From Myxococcales bacterium (lineage in GTDB: Bacteria > Myxococcota_A > Polyangia > Palsa-1104 > JAEUJZ01): a stretch of 64,000 bases of DNA. Below are positions 23,433 to 36,270 of this stretch, piece by piece; within the stretch, counting starts at the first letter, position 1, and every line of letters begins with the position of its first letter. The notes under the pieces were generated by a model. The model was not told the DNA's origin. It worked only from the letters and a program-made list of their open reading frames with translations, and searched no databases. The position numbers and the translations under genes are program-made. The stretch is from the NCBI GenBank assembly GCA_016794505.1, contig JAEUJZ010000016.1, forward strand, positions 62,001 through 126,000, in the 5' to 3' direction.

Positions 23433-25181
23433 ATGCAGCCTCCGCGTGAATCTTCATCGAGCTTTTTCGTGGTGCCGAAAGCGGCGCGCTTGCGCTGGCT
23501 GGTGTACTTGCGCTGGCTGGCGCTGTCCGCCGTGGCCTTGGGCCTCGCCGTGTCCCAGGTGGCGCAGCTTGACTGGGTAGCGCCGTGGCCCATCGCTGTC
23601 GCGCTCGTCGGTGGACTGCTGTACAACCTGGCCTTCCTGTGGCGCGTCCGCCGCTTAGAAGAGCCGCTTCCAACGCAGATCACCGCGGACACCTGGTCCT
23701 GGCCAGCCAAGGAATCGATCGATCGCGAGCTGGAACTACAGGCCTTGGCCGATGTCGGTGCGCTGACGCTGCTTCTCGCGGCGAGCGGCGGCCTGCAGAA
23801 CCCGATCAGCATCTTTTATGGCTTCCACGTGGTGCTGGGAGCGATGCTGGGGGACCGTCGGGGGGCGCTGCTTGCGGCCAGCATGGCGAGCTTGGGGATC
23901 GCGGTGCTGGCTCTGGCGCAGCGAAGCGGACTTCTGCTGTCGCAGGCTCTGCACAGCCCGCCGCTTTGGCTGACGGCGGGGACCGCGCTTTTGTCGGTCA
24001 TTTGCTTGGCGTATTTCGCAGTCAGCGTGCTGCGCTTCGTCGAGCGCGAGCAGGGCCGGGCCGGGCGCAACTATGAGCTTTTGCTCAGCGCCCTCGATCG
24101 CCTGCAGGTCGGGCTTGAGCTGGTCTCGGCCGACGGGCGCGTGCTTCTGGCCAATCAGCGAGCGGCGACGTTGCGTCCCAGTCCGACGGCGACTGGACGC
24201 TGGCTGCCTCCGTCGGGGCTGACCAGCGCTGTGCCCAAGCAGCCAGGGGACAGCGCCCGCTTTGCCCACACCGAAGGGAACGAGACGCGCATCATCGAGC
24301 TTCTGATGCTGAGCGGAGGCGGGGGGCGCGGGCCGGAAGTGCGCGCGTACCTGTATGCCGATCGCACCGAGTCCACCGTCGACGAACAGCGAGCGATCAT
24401 GCTGGAACGCTTGGCCAGCCTGGGCCGCGCCATGCAAGAGGTTGCGCACGAGCTGAATACGCCGCTGGCCAGCATCCAGACGCTGGCGGTCGATCTGTCC
24501 CATTCGTTGGCCGTACACCCCATATCCCAGACCGCAAGCGGTCCCGACATGGCCGAGTCCGTGACGTTGATCGTCGACGAAGCACGGCGCTGTCAGGCGA
24601 TCTCGCGCGAGCTCTTGTCCACGGCGCGCTTGGGCTCGACCAGCCCGGTGCGGACCAACTTGGGCGACGTGGTGCGGCGTGCCACGCGGCTTACGTATGG
24701 CAAGCGGCGCGGGCTGGTGCGGCTGCATGGCGATCTTGAATTGGCCTGTGTCACCGACGGGGATCGCTTGCTGCAAATCCTGGTCAACGTGCTGCAGAAT
24801 GCGAGCGATGCTTCAGAAAATCCGGTCGATGTGACGCTGGCCCGCGTCGAGCAAGGGGGGCGAGCGCAGGCTGCGATCGAAGTCCGCGACCACGGGCCAG
24901 GCTTGCCGCCGCAGGTGGCGGCTCGGCTGTTTGTGCCTTTCGTCAGCACCAAGCCACCAGGGCAGGGAACGGGGCTGGGGCTTTACACCTGCGCTCGCCT
25001 GGCACAGCAGCTGCGCGGCGAGCTATCCGTCGAAAACGTCCGCGGCAGCGAGGCAGGTGTGGAGGGGGGCGTGCGAGTGCGCCTGCGGCTGCCTCTTGAC
25101 TCGCAAGACAGCGGCGGAGAGGCTAGCTCGGACAGTGAGCGAGCTCCGCTCTCGCAGCCAGCGGTGTCTTCGTGCTCGTAA
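23433..25181 (+). CDS. RegB/PrrB-like redox sensor histidine kinase
   Basis: A 582-residue membrane kinase. About six hydrophobic segments fill residues 20-215. Between two of them lies LLAASGGLQNPISIFYGFHV; its GGLQNP matches the GGxxNP core of the quinone-binding site described in RegB/PrrB. A PAS-like segment (LLSALDRLQVGLELVSADGRVLLANQ) follows. The H-box MQEVAHELNTPLASIQTLAV is close to the RegB form AHELxTPLA, then N-box VNVLQNASDA, G1 DHGPGL and G2 GTGLGLYTC. It probably senses the quinone-pool redox state and phosphorylates the response regulator encoded 10 bases downstream. ATG at 23433 chosen; TTG at 23427 is also possible. Confidence 0.85.
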   Translation: MQPPRESSSSFFVVPKAARLRWLVYLRWLALSAVALGLAVSQVAQLDWVAPWPIAVALVGGLLYNLAFLWRVRRLEEPLPTQITADTWSWPAKESIDRELELQALADVGALTLLLAASGGLQNPISIFYGFHVVLGAMLGDRRGALLAASMASLGIAVLALAQRSGLLLSQALHSPPLWLTAGTALLSVICLAYFAVSVLRFVEREQGRAGRNYELLLSALDRLQVGLELVSADGRVLLANQRAATLRPSPTATGRWLPPSGLTSAVPKQPGDSARFAHTEGNETRIIELLMLSGGGGRGPEVRAYLYADRTESTVDEQRAIMLERLASLGRAMQEVAHELNTPLASIQTLAVDLSHSLAVHPISQTASGPDMAESVTLIVDEARRCQAISRELLSTARLGSTSPVRTNLGDVVRRATRLTYGKRRGLVRLHGDLELACVTDGDRLLQILVNVLQNASDASENPVDVTLARVEQGGRAQAAIEVRDHGPGLPPQVAARLFVPFVSTKPPGQGTGLGLYTCARLAQQLRGELSVENVRGSEAGVEGGVRVRLRLPLDSQDSGGEASSDSERAPLSQPAVSSCS

Positions 25182-25191
25182 AGATGTGACC

Positions 25192-26766
25192 ATGACGGTG
25201 CCTCCTCCAGACGGTCTTGGCGATGGTGAGACGACGGACAGCGCCGATCGCTCGGCGCGTGATGCCGGGCGGCGGGTGCTGTTGGTCGACGACGATCCGA
25301 CGTTTTGTCGGGCCATGGGCAAGGCGCTGGCGCGCAAGGGCTTCGTCGTGCGCGAGCTGCACAACGGCAGCGCGGCCATCGCGGTCTTGTCGAGCGAAGT
25401 CCCCGAGGCCGATGTTGTGGTGTTGGATCTGCAGATGCCGGATGTATCGGGAATGCAGGTTCTCAAGCGCACGCCGCGCAGACACTGCCCGGTGGTGGTC
25501 TTGACCGGCCATGGCACGGTGCCCGATGCCGTCGAGGCCATGCGGCTGGGGGCCTTTTCGTTTCTGCTAAAGCCCATCGACGCCGACGAGCTGGTGCCCG
25601 TGCTGCTGCAGGCCATGGGCGGTGCGCCGCTGTCGCAAGAACACGCGCTGATCGGCGACAGTCCAGCCCTGAACGTGCTGCGCGAGGTTTTGGAGAGCTG
25701 TGCCCTGGTCGCGGATCCTGTCCTGCTTTATGGCGAGACAGGGACCGGCAAGGAAGTCGCGGCCCGCTATCTACACGGGCGATCGCGACGCGCCAGCCAG
25801 CCGCTTCTGGCGATCAATCTGGCCTGCTTGCCGCGTGAGCTCGTCGAGAGCGAGCTGTTCGGACATGCCCGCGGGGCGTTTACCGGCGCCGACCGTCGCA
25901 AGCGCGGCCTGTTTGCTGAGGCTGGGCAGGGCACGCTGTTTCTGGACGAGATCAGCGAGCTGCCGCTGGAACTTCAGCCCAAGCTGCTGCGGGCACTGGA
26001 GACGCGGACCTTTCGCCCCGTCGGAGAGACGCGCGAGCAGCCGATGCAAGCACGCCTGGTCTGCGCCACCAATTGCGACCTGCGGACGCTGGCCAAGCGC
26101 GGGCAGTTTCGCGAAGATCTGTACTATCGCTTGGCGGTGCTACCCGTCGAGCTACCGCCTCTGCGCAGCCGCATCGAAGACATCGTGCCGATCGCGGAAT
26201 ATTGGCTGTCGCGGATCGCAGGGCTCGCTTCCCCCGCTTCACTGCCGGCTGCGTCATTGCCTGAGCGCCCACTGGGTCAGCCAGTCAAGCTAACCGAGGA
26301 CGCGCGGCAGGCTCTTCGCGAGCACGATTATCCCGGCAACGTGCGTGAGCTTGTGAACGTGGTGCGTCGCATCGCGCTGTTTGCCCGCAACGGAGTGGCA
26401 GACGGGGGGCTGGTGCGGCGGATGTTGGCGGAGGATCCGTTTCGGACCCTGCGCCCCGATCGCGGTCGCGATGCAGCGCAACCGGCAGTCGGCCTGAGCG
26501 CTCCGTGGACTGAGCGGCTGCGCGGTCGTGGCCAAGGCGATGCCGAGCGCAGCGATTCTGTGCTTGTCAGCGAAAAGCCAACTTTGATAGGCTCTGCCGC
26601 CGCGCAGGCACCGCTGTCTTTGCGTGAGCTGGAAATTCAGCATATCGAGCGGCTTCTGCGAGAGCACAAGAACATCACCACCGTGGCCAAGCTTCTTGAA
26701 ATAGATCGCCGGACGCTGCAGCGAAAGCTGCGCAGCCTGGGCATTGACTGGCGGGACGAGGGATGA
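25192..26766 (+). CDS. NtrC-family sigma-54-dependent response regulator
   Basis: A 524-residue enhancer-binding protein. The receiver domain (residues ~20-140) has the acidic pair in LLVDDDPTF, phospho-acceptor Asp in VVVLDLQMPD, Thr in VVLTGHG and Lys in LLKPID. The AAA+ domain has Walker A GETGTGKE, the sigma-54 contact loop GAFTGAD and the R-finger region EDLYYRLAVLPVELPPLR. A Fis-type HTH ends the protein (ITTVAKLLEIDRRTLQRKLRSLGI). It follows the sensor kinase by 10 bases and precedes, after 236 bases, the respiratory operon. RegB-type kinases normally pair with a short RegA regulator, so this pairing is unusual. Confidence 0.93.
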   Translation: MTVPPPDGLGDGETTDSADRSARDAGRRVLLVDDDPTFCRAMGKALARKGFVVRELHNGSAAIAVLSSEVPEADVVVLDLQMPDVSGMQVLKRTPRRHCPVVVLTGHGTVPDAVEAMRLGAFSFLLKPIDADELVPVLLQAMGGAPLSQEHALIGDSPALNVLREVLESCALVADPVLLYGETGTGKEVAARYLHGRSRRASQPLLAINLACLPRELVESELFGHARGAFTGADRRKRGLFAEAGQGTLFLDEISELPLELQPKLLRALETRTFRPVGETREQPMQARLVCATNCDLRTLAKRGQFREDLYYRLAVLPVELPPLRSRIEDIVPIAEYWLSRIAGLASPASLPAASLPERPLGQPVKLTEDARQALREHDYPGNVRELVNVVRRIALFARNGVADGGLVRRMLAEDPFRTLRPDRGRDAAQPAVGLSAPWTERLRGRGQGDAERSDSVLVSEKPTLIGSAAAQAPLSLRELEIQHIERLLREHKNITTVAKLLEIDRRTLQRKLRSLGIDWRDEG

Positions 26767-26855
26767 CCGAGAGTGTGATCTCCCGCCCCGGGCAGTGCAG
26801 ACAGCCGGTGACTCTGAAGAGCGACGGCCAAGGTGATGAAGAAGCGATGACAGGT

Positions 26856-26883
26856 GCGGCAAATTGCCGCGGCAAGTTGCCGC
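26856..26883. promoter_or_regulatory. Two overlapping perfect palindromes, candidate upstream activator site
   Basis: GCGGCAAATTGCCGC (26856-26870) and GCGGCAAGTTGCCGC (26869-26883) are each perfect 7+1+7 inverted repeats differing only at the centre base, offset by 13 bases. They lie 88 bases upstream of a -24/-12 element and in a non-coding spacer. This geometry is what is expected for a dimeric enhancer-binding protein such as the response regulator encoded just upstream. A 9-base direct repeat CCAAGGTGA (26828-26836 and 26961-26969) brackets the region. Confidence 0.65.
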
Positions 26884-26970
26884 AGAGGCCTGCGATTAGC
26901 GCAGCTTTTGCGTGGATGACTGCGCGAATGCCGAGGAGCACGCCCTTTGCGGGGAGCGTTCCAAGGTGAC

Positions 26971-26984
26971 GGCACTGATGTTGC
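26971..26984 (+). promoter_or_regulatory. Sigma-54 (-24/-12) promoter of the respiratory operon
   Basis: GGCACTGATGTTGC has the invariant GG and GC dinucleotides separated by exactly 10 bases and agrees with the consensus GGCAC-N5-TTGC. Predicted transcription start is near 26996. The annotated actA ATG at 27003 would then have a leader of only about 7 bases, which is a weakness; an in-frame GTG at 27036 would give a 40-base leader. No sigma-70 promoter is evident in the same spacer. Confidence 0.55.
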
Positions 26985-27002
26985 AAATGAGGCGTTCTCA
27001 AA

Positions 27003-27712
27003 ATGACGACGCAGCCCGTTAGTGAACCACGATTTGTGTTCCCGCCGTGGACGAACCTGTTGCCAGCCGTATCGCTGGTGGCGGTCGTCGGTGGCCTGGT
27101 CGGGGCCATTGCCGGTATGTGGTACTACTTCTCGCCCAAGCACACCGACGTGGGCTACCAACCCGAGCAGCCCGTGCCATACAGCCACAAGCTGCACGCG
27201 GGCGATCTGGGCATCGACTGCCGCTACTGTCACGTCGGGGTCGAGCGCTCGCCGGTAGCTACGGTTCCGCCGACGCAGGTCTGCATGAACTGCCACACGC
27301 AGATCAAGAAGGACTCGCCGCTTTTGGGAGCCGTGCGCAAGAGCTGGGAAGACGGCTCGCCCGTGCGCTGGAAGCGGGTCCACAAGCTTGGCGACTATGT
27401 CTATTTCGATCACAGCCGCCACGTCACCCGCGGTGTTGGCTGTGCTGAGTGCCACGGTCGCGTCGACGAGATGATCGTGGTCAAGCAGGTCGAGCCGCTG
27501 TCGATGGGCTGGTGCTTGGAGTGCCACCGCGACCCCGGATCGCGCCTGCGGGATCCGCAGAAAGACCGCATCACCGACATGAACTGGCTTCCGCCGGGCG
27601 TGAAATGGGAAGACGGCGACGCAGCGATCGCTGCCAAGCGCGCCGAGTACGGCAAAGCGCTCGTCGAGCGTGACCACATCGCCCCGCCGACCGAATGTTC
27701 CAGGTGCCACCG

Positions 27713-27716
<4 letters not shown>
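27003..27716 (+). CDS. actA: Alternative complex III subunit ActA, pentaheme cytochrome c
   Basis: A 237-residue membrane-anchored multiheme cytochrome of the quinol:cytochrome c oxidoreductase called alternative complex III. One N-terminal membrane helix (LLPAVSLVAVVGGLVGAIAGM) anchors a periplasmic domain with five CxxCH heme motifs: CRYCH, CMNCH, CAECH, CLECH and CSRCH. It passes electrons from the FeS subunit ActB towards cytochrome c. ATG 27003 is used; GTG at 27036 (then VFPPWTNLLP) would also fit the family N-terminus and the promoter position. Its stop overlaps the actB start (ATGA). Confidence 0.92.
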
Positions 27717-31230
<3,514 letters not shown>

Positions 31231-31231
<1 letters not shown>

Positions 31232-32661
31232 TGAGTGCTGACAGCCGCGCAGGCTCGGCCATCTTGGAGCCCGAGCCGCTACTCGAAAACAACCCGTCGC
31301 TGCACTCCATTACCGAGGCGATCTGCGCCCCGGCGGAGCTGCCCGTCGAAAAGACGCCCATCGGCTGGATCATCTCGTTCATGCTGGCGCTCGGCCTGCT
31401 GGGGGTCTTTGGCCTCTCGGTCGGGATGCTCCTGTACAAGGGCATCGGCATCTGGGGGAACAATCAGCCCGTCGGCTGGGCCTGGGACATCACCAACTTT
31501 GTGTGGTGGATCGGCATCGGCCACGCCGGCACTCTGATTTCGGCCATCTTGTTCTTGTTCAAGCAGAAGTGGCGTACGTCGATCAACCGCTTCGCCGAAG
31601 CGATGACGATCTTCGCCGTCGTCTGCGCCTTGCAGTTCCCGATCATCCACACCGGTCGTCCGTGGCTGGCCGTGTACTGGCTGCTGCCGCTGCCGAACCA
31701 GATGTCGATGTGGCCGAACTTCCGCTCGCCGCTGATGTGGGACGTGTTCGCGGTCTCGACCTACGGCTTGGTGTCGCTTCTGTTCTGGTACGTCGGTCTG
31801 ATTCCCGACTTGGCGACGCTGCGCGACCGCGCCAAGGGCAAGGTTCGCCAGGTTCTGTACGGCGTGTTCGCCATGGGCTGGCGCGGCTCGAACCGTCACT
31901 GGCAGCACTACGAAAAGGCCTACCTGATCCTCGCGGGTCTATCGACGCCGCTGGTCTTGTCGGTTCACTCGGTCGTGTCCTTCGACTTCGCGACCTCGGT
32001 TCTGCCCGGCTGGCACGCCACCATCTTCCCGCCGTACTTCGTCGCTGGCGCCGTGTTTTCAGGCTTCGGCTTGGTCATGACGTTGATGGTGCTAGCGCGT
32101 GAGTTCTATGGCCTGAAGCACCTGGTGACCCTGCGCGTTCTTGAGAACATGAACAAGATCATGCTCGTCACCGGCACCATGGTCGGCTACGCGTACGGCA
32201 TGGAGTTCTTCATCGCCTACTACGGCGGGAACCCCTATGAGCTGTTCACGTTTAAGAACCGCGCCTTCGGTCCGTACTGGTGGGCGTACTGGTCGATGCT
32301 GACCTGCAACGTCATCTCGCCGCAGCTGTTCTGGTTCCGCGCCATTCGGCGGTCGGTCCCGGCGATGTTCGTGATCTCGATCTTTGTCAACATCGGCATG
32401 TGGTTCGAGCGCTTCGTCATCATCGTGACCTCGCTGCACCGCGACTTCACGCCAAGCGCGTGGGGGTACTTCCGCCCGACGCTGTTCGATATCGGCACCT
32501 ATGCTGGAACGATGGGCTTGTTCTTCACGCTGTTCCTGCTGTTCCTGCGCTTCCTGCCGATGATCGCGATCTCGGAAATCAAGGGTGTGTCGCCGTATGC
32601 CGACCCGCACGGAAAGCACGGTCACGACCACGACCACGAGCATGAGAAGGAGAGTCACTGA
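31231..32661 (+). CDS. actC: Alternative complex III subunit ActC (NrfD-like quinol-binding membrane protein)
   Basis: A 476-residue polytopic membrane protein of the NrfD/PsrC family with about ten hydrophobic segments, the first at [19 protein letters not shown]. In ACIII ActC holds the quinol oxidation site at the periplasmic side. Conserved stretches such as [18 protein letters not shown] and [17 protein letters not shown] are those of this family. The C-terminus is a metal-binding-like tail [17 protein letters not shown]. It starts 1 base inside the actB stop and ends 1 base inside the actD start. Confidence 0.93.
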
Positions 32662-33248
32662 TGTCCGCTGTGACGCATGCACGTAGTGACGCCGCCGATC
32701 ATGCAGTCGAAGGCAGAGTCTTCGGCATGGTCGGCGAGTTCGACACGCCGCACGACATCCTAGAGGCGGTCAAGGCCGTGCGCGCCGCCGGCTTTACCTG
32801 CATCGATACCCACACGCCGTTTCCGATTCACGGCATGGACGCTGCGATGGGTCTGCGCCCGTCGATCTTGCCGTTCATGGTCCTTGCGGGCGGCTTGACC
32901 GGAACGGTCAGCGCATTCGCTTTGCAGTGGTGGATGAACGCGTTTGACTACCCGTTTCGCATCGCGGGCAAGGCGTACTTTTCGTACCAAGCGTACGTGC
33001 CGATCTGCTTTGAGCTGACGGTGCTTCTGTCGGCATTTACGACCGTCTTCGGTCTGTTTGCGCTGTGCCGACTGCCGCGCCCGTATCACGCGCTGTTCAC
33101 GCACCCGCGCTTCGCTCGCATCACGGACGATGCCTTCATGATCTCGATCGAAGCCAGCGATCCCAGCTGGGACGAGGCCAAGGCGCGCGAAGTCTTGGCC
33201 AAGGCCGGGGGCAAAGAGATCACGCTCATTCGGGATTTGGAGCCCTAA
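32661..33248 (+). CDS. actD: Alternative complex III subunit ActD (DUF3341 membrane protein)
   Basis: A 195-residue protein with two membrane helices (about residues 66-88 and 110-135). The N-terminal soluble part GMVGEFDTPHDILEAVKAVRAAG matches the DUF3341 signature, as does HGMDAAMGLRPSILPF. The cytoplasmic C-terminus has the ferredoxin-like EASDPSWDEAKAREVLAKAGG. It is a structural subunit of ACIII with no cofactor. It sits in the standard order between actC and actE. Confidence 0.92.
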   Translation: MSAVTHARSDAADHAVEGRVFGMVGEFDTPHDILEAVKAVRAAGFTCIDTHTPFPIHGMDAAMGLRPSILPFMVLAGGLTGTVSAFALQWWMNAFDYPFRIAGKAYFSYQAYVPICFELTVLLSAFTTVFGLFALCRLPRPYHALFTHPRFARITDDAFMISIEASDPSWDEAKAREVLAKAGGKEITLIRDLEP

Positions 33249-33253
33249 GGCCC

Positions 33254-33901
33254 ATGATGGTCCGCCACTTCCACTTCACGATGAAACAGCCTCTGCTATG
33301 GGCGCTGTCCCTGGCTTTGCCGTTTGCCATGGGCTGCCGTGGCAACCCCAGCGAAAGTCCGCCGCTGCACTGGCAGCGTCAGATGTTTACGCAGGACAAG
33401 GGCAAGGCGCAGCGCGAGAACACGTTCTTCAACGACGGCCGTTCGATGCGGCCCCTCGTCGAAGGCACGGTGACAGTCGATGCGCCGCTTGAGCTTGGGC
33501 CGTACGAAACCGGCAAAGACGAGGGTGGTAACTTCGTCGCCAAGTGGCCCAGTGAAGTCAGCGTCTCGGCCGAGTTCGTGGCACGCGGGCAGGATCGCTA
33601 CAACATCTACTGCGCTCCTTGCCACGATCGCACCGGCAGCGGCAATGGCGTGGTCGCGCAGCGCGCCAACAAGTTGGGCCGCTGGCAGCCGACGTCGTAC
33701 TTCGATGAGCGCATCATGACGATGCCCGTCGGACAGCTTTTCGACACGATCACCAACGGCGCACGCACGATGCCCGGCTACGCGTATCAGGTTCCAATCC
33801 GTGATCGCTGGGCCATCGTCTCGTACGTGCGGGCCTTGCAGAAGAGCCAGCGCGCCACGCTGGCAGACGTTCCAGAGAGCCAGAGGACGGGGTTGAAATG
33901 A
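33254..33901 (+). CDS. actE: Alternative complex III subunit ActE, monoheme cytochrome c lipoprotein
   Basis: A 215-residue periplasmic cytochrome. ATG 33254 is used; MKQPLLWAL at 33281 is an equally good start for the signal peptide, which ends in a lipobox FAMGC. One heme site, YCAPCHD, lies near residue 120, and the axial Met candidates are in MTMPVGQLFDTITNG or ARTMPGYAYQ. In ACIII it relays electrons between ActA and the oxidase or soluble cytochrome c. The stop overlaps the actF start by 4 bases. Confidence 0.9.
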   Translation: MMVRHFHFTMKQPLLWALSLALPFAMGCRGNPSESPPLHWQRQMFTQDKGKAQRENTFFNDGRSMRPLVEGTVTVDAPLELGPYETGKDEGGNFVAKWPSEVSVSAEFVARGQDRYNIYCAPCHDRTGSGNGVVAQRANKLGRWQPTSYFDERIMTMPVGQLFDTITNGARTMPGYAYQVPIRDRWAIVSYVRALQKSQRATLADVPESQRTGLK

Positions 33902-35100
33902 GCGCCACCGAACGCATCATCGCGGACGCACGACTGCAGCTTTTGCCGTCGGATGCGAACCGTTACGCCACCATCTTCGGGATCGTGGGCCTGGCTGGGT
34001 TGGGGTATACGGCGCTTGGCTTCTTCAACGAAGCCGACAAGGCCGATGCTCTGATGTCGTATCTGGTTGCCTACGTCTATGGCGCCACCATCTTGGTCGG
34101 CTGCATGTTCTTCGGAACGCTGCAGCACTTGGTCGGTGCTCGCTGGAGCACGACGCTGCGTCGCCTGGCCGAGAGCGTCGGCGCAGTGACCCCGCTTCTG
34201 GCTGTGCTGTTCCTGCCGCTGCTTTGGGGCATGGGCACCATCTGGTCGTGGGCCAACGGCAGGCCGCAGCCAGCGGACGTCTTGGCCAAGGTTGGCTACC
34301 TGAACACGCAGTTCTTTGTTATTCGCGCGGTGATCTATCTGGTGGTCTGGGCGGTCATCGGCACGTGGTTCTATCGCAAGTCGGTCGAGCAAGACAAAAC
34401 CGGCGATCCGCTGCTCACCAAGTCGATGCGCAAGGCCAGCTCGGTGGCCGTGATCCTGTTCGGCTTCACGATCAGCTTTGCTGGCTTTGACTGGGTGATG
34501 TCGCTGGATCCGACGTGGCCGTCGACGATGTTCGGCGTCTACACGTTCGCCGGCAGCATGATTAGCTCGCTCAGCACGATCGCGCTGGCCGCTCACTTGC
34601 TGCAGCGCTCGGGGTACCTCAAGGGCGTGATTACCGTCGAGAACTATCACGACCTGGGCAAGCTGATGTTCGGCTTCATCGTGTTCTGGGCGTACATCGC
34701 GTACTCGCAGTACATGCTGATCTGGTACGCCAACATCCCGGAAGAGACCGCCTGGTACCGCACTCGCTGGGAAAACGGCTGGTCGACGCCAGCGACGGCA
34801 TTGTGCATTCTGCACTTCACGGTGCCGTTCTTCGCCATGCTGTCGCGCACGGCCAAGCGCAACGCCTTGGCGATGATGTCGGTCGCCGTGCTGATCTTGG
34901 TCATGCACTATGTCGACCTGTTCTGGGTCATCATGCCGGTGCGCCGTCCCAGCTTTGAAGTGACGGTGCGCGACATCACCGCGCTGGTGGGCATCGCGGG
35001 CCTGTGCTTGGCGGGAATCTTTAACCGCTTGGGCGCGGCGGCGCTGATCCCGGTCAAGGATCCCTACGTTCACTCGTCGCTGGAGTACGACAATGGCTGA
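33898..35100 (+). CDS. actF: Alternative complex III subunit ActF (second NrfD-like membrane protein)
   Basis: A 400-residue polytopic protein with about ten membrane helices, related to ActC and thought to contribute to proton movement in ACIII. Features include FGFTISFAGFDWVMSLDPTW and LMFGFIVFWAYIAYSQYMLIW, both typical of ActF and its NrfD kin. Coupled to actE by ATGA. It ends 8 bases inside the next small gene, showing the tight packing of the operon. Confidence 0.9.
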   Translation: MSATERIIADARLQLLPSDANRYATIFGIVGLAGLGYTALGFFNEADKADALMSYLVAYVYGATILVGCMFFGTLQHLVGARWSTTLRRLAESVGAVTPLLAVLFLPLLWGMGTIWSWANGRPQPADVLAKVGYLNTQFFVIRAVIYLVVWAVIGTWFYRKSVEQDKTGDPLLTKSMRKASSVAVILFGFTISFAGFDWVMSLDPTWPSTMFGVYTFAGSMISSLSTIALAAHLLQRSGYLKGVITVENYHDLGKLMFGFIVFWAYIAYSQYMLIWYANIPEETAWYRTRWENGWSTPATALCILHFTVPFFAMLSRTAKRNALAMMSVAVLILVMHYVDLFWVIMPVRRPSFEVTVRDITALVGIAGLCLAGIFNRLGAAALIPVKDPYVHSSLEYDNG

Positions 35101-35437
35101 TCACAGCAACACCCACGGCCAGGGCGACGCGCACGGCCATGGTGAAGTCGCCGTCGAAGAATCGACGCTGTCGAACACCGGAATCCTGACGTTCTGTGTG
35201 CTGACGGCGATTGTGTTCTTTGGCTCGGCGATGGCCCTGCCAGGGCTGTTTTATCGCTATACCGACAGCGTGCGGCGCGAGATGACCGTCGCGGGTCCTT
35301 CCCCCGAGCTAGCCAAGCTTCGCGCGCAAGAAGACAAGCGCCTGGGTGGCTATGGCTTCGTCGATAAAGAGAAGCAGATCGTTCACATCCCGATCGATGT
35401 CGCGATGCAGAAGGTGGTCGAGGAAGCCAAGAAATGA
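35093..35437 (+). CDS. Small His-rich single-helix membrane protein of the ACIII operon
   Basis: A 114-residue protein. A His/Gly-rich N-terminus (HSNTHGQGDAHGHGE) precedes one membrane helix (LTFCVLTAIVFFGSAMALPGLF) and a charged periplasmic or cytoplasmic tail of about 60 residues. It is in the position where some ACIII clusters carry a small extra subunit (ActG or an assembly protein). I cannot assign it to a named family. Both ends overlap neighbours (actF by 8 bases, sco by 4), so it is certainly part of the operon. Confidence 0.75.
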   Translation: MADHSNTHGQGDAHGHGEVAVEESTLSNTGILTFCVLTAIVFFGSAMALPGLFYRYTDSVRREMTVAGPSPELAKLRAQEDKRLGGYGFVDKEKQIVHIPIDVAMQKVVEEAKK

Positions 35438-36270
35438 ACCCGACGACCCTCGCACTCCTTTGCGGTCTGACGGCCCTTGCGGCGTATTACGCCGGGATGG
35501 GTACGTCTGCCGCCGATCAGCCGCTGCCGCCCGAGCTGCGCGGCATCGCGATCGAGGAGCGCCTGGGTCAGTCGCTTGCCTTGGATGTGCCGTTTCTCGA
35601 TCACACCGGGGCGCAGGTCAAGCTGGCCGACTACTTCCAGGCGAAGCGGCCAGTCATCTTGGTGCTGAACTACTACAGCTGTCCGACGCTGTGCTCGCTG
35701 GTCTTGAACGGCCTTCTCGACGGCATGCGCGGGCTCGAATTCTTGGTCGGCAAGGAATATCAGCTTGTCTCGGTCTCGATCGATCCGCGCGAAAAACCCG
35801 AGCTGGCCAAGAGCAAGCGCGCGGCCTATCTGACCGCGCTGGGAGCCGAGCGCGCGACGGCGATGACCGATCGCGACTGGCCGTTTCTGACCGGAACCGA
35901 GCAGAACGCAAGCGCCATCGCCCAGGCAGCCGGCTTTCACTATCGCTACGACGCAGCGACCAACCAGTACGCGCACGCCGCCGGCATCTTCGTGTTGACG
36001 CCAGACGGTCGCATCTCGCGCGTGCTGTACGGCATTCAGTTTCCGGCTCGCGATCTGCGCTTGGCGCTGGTCGAAGCCTCGCAAGGCGGTATCGGCAGCC
36101 CGGTCGATCGCCTGCTCTTGCTTTGTTACCACTACGACCCGCAGACCCGTCGCTACGGTCTGACTCCAATGGGCCTTATGCGCATTGGCGGAGTGCTCAC
36201 GGTCGTAGTTCTGGGCATGTATCTTCTGTCGGCGTGGCGTCGTGAGCGTCGCGCCTCGGTGAGTGGATGA
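35434..36270 (+). CDS. SCO1/SenC-family copper chaperone
   Basis: A 278-residue thioredoxin-fold protein that delivers copper to the CuA site of cytochrome oxidase. An N-terminal signal or anchor precedes the domain. The copper-binding CxxxC is in YYSCPTLCSLVL and the third ligand His is probably in YAHAAGIFVLTPDG. A C-terminal membrane helix (IGGVLTVVVLGMYLLSAW) anchors it, which is unlike the shorter mitochondrial SCO but common in bacterial forms. It sits directly before coxB, whose CuA site it would load, and overlaps both neighbours by 4 bases. Confidence 0.9.
   Translation: MNPTTLALLCGLTALAAYYAGMGTSAADQPLPPELRGIAIEERLGQSLALDVPFLDHTGAQVKLADYFQAKRPVILVLNYYSCPTLCSLVLNGLLDGMRGLEFLVGKEYQLVSVSIDPREKPELAKSKRAAYLTALGAERATAMTDRDWPFLTGTEQNASAIAQAAGFHYRYDAATNQYAHAAGIFVLTPDGRISRVLYGIQFPARDLRLALVEASQGGIGSPVDRLLLLCYHYDPQTRRYGLTPMGLMRIGGVLTVVVLGMYLLSAWRRERRASVSG

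Noticed and set aside
33787..35073. Minus-strand frame of 428 codons inside actF
   Set aside because: Antisense shadow: rich in His, Arg, Gln, Asp and with no hydrophobic or enzymatic pattern, whereas actF is a clear membrane subunit.
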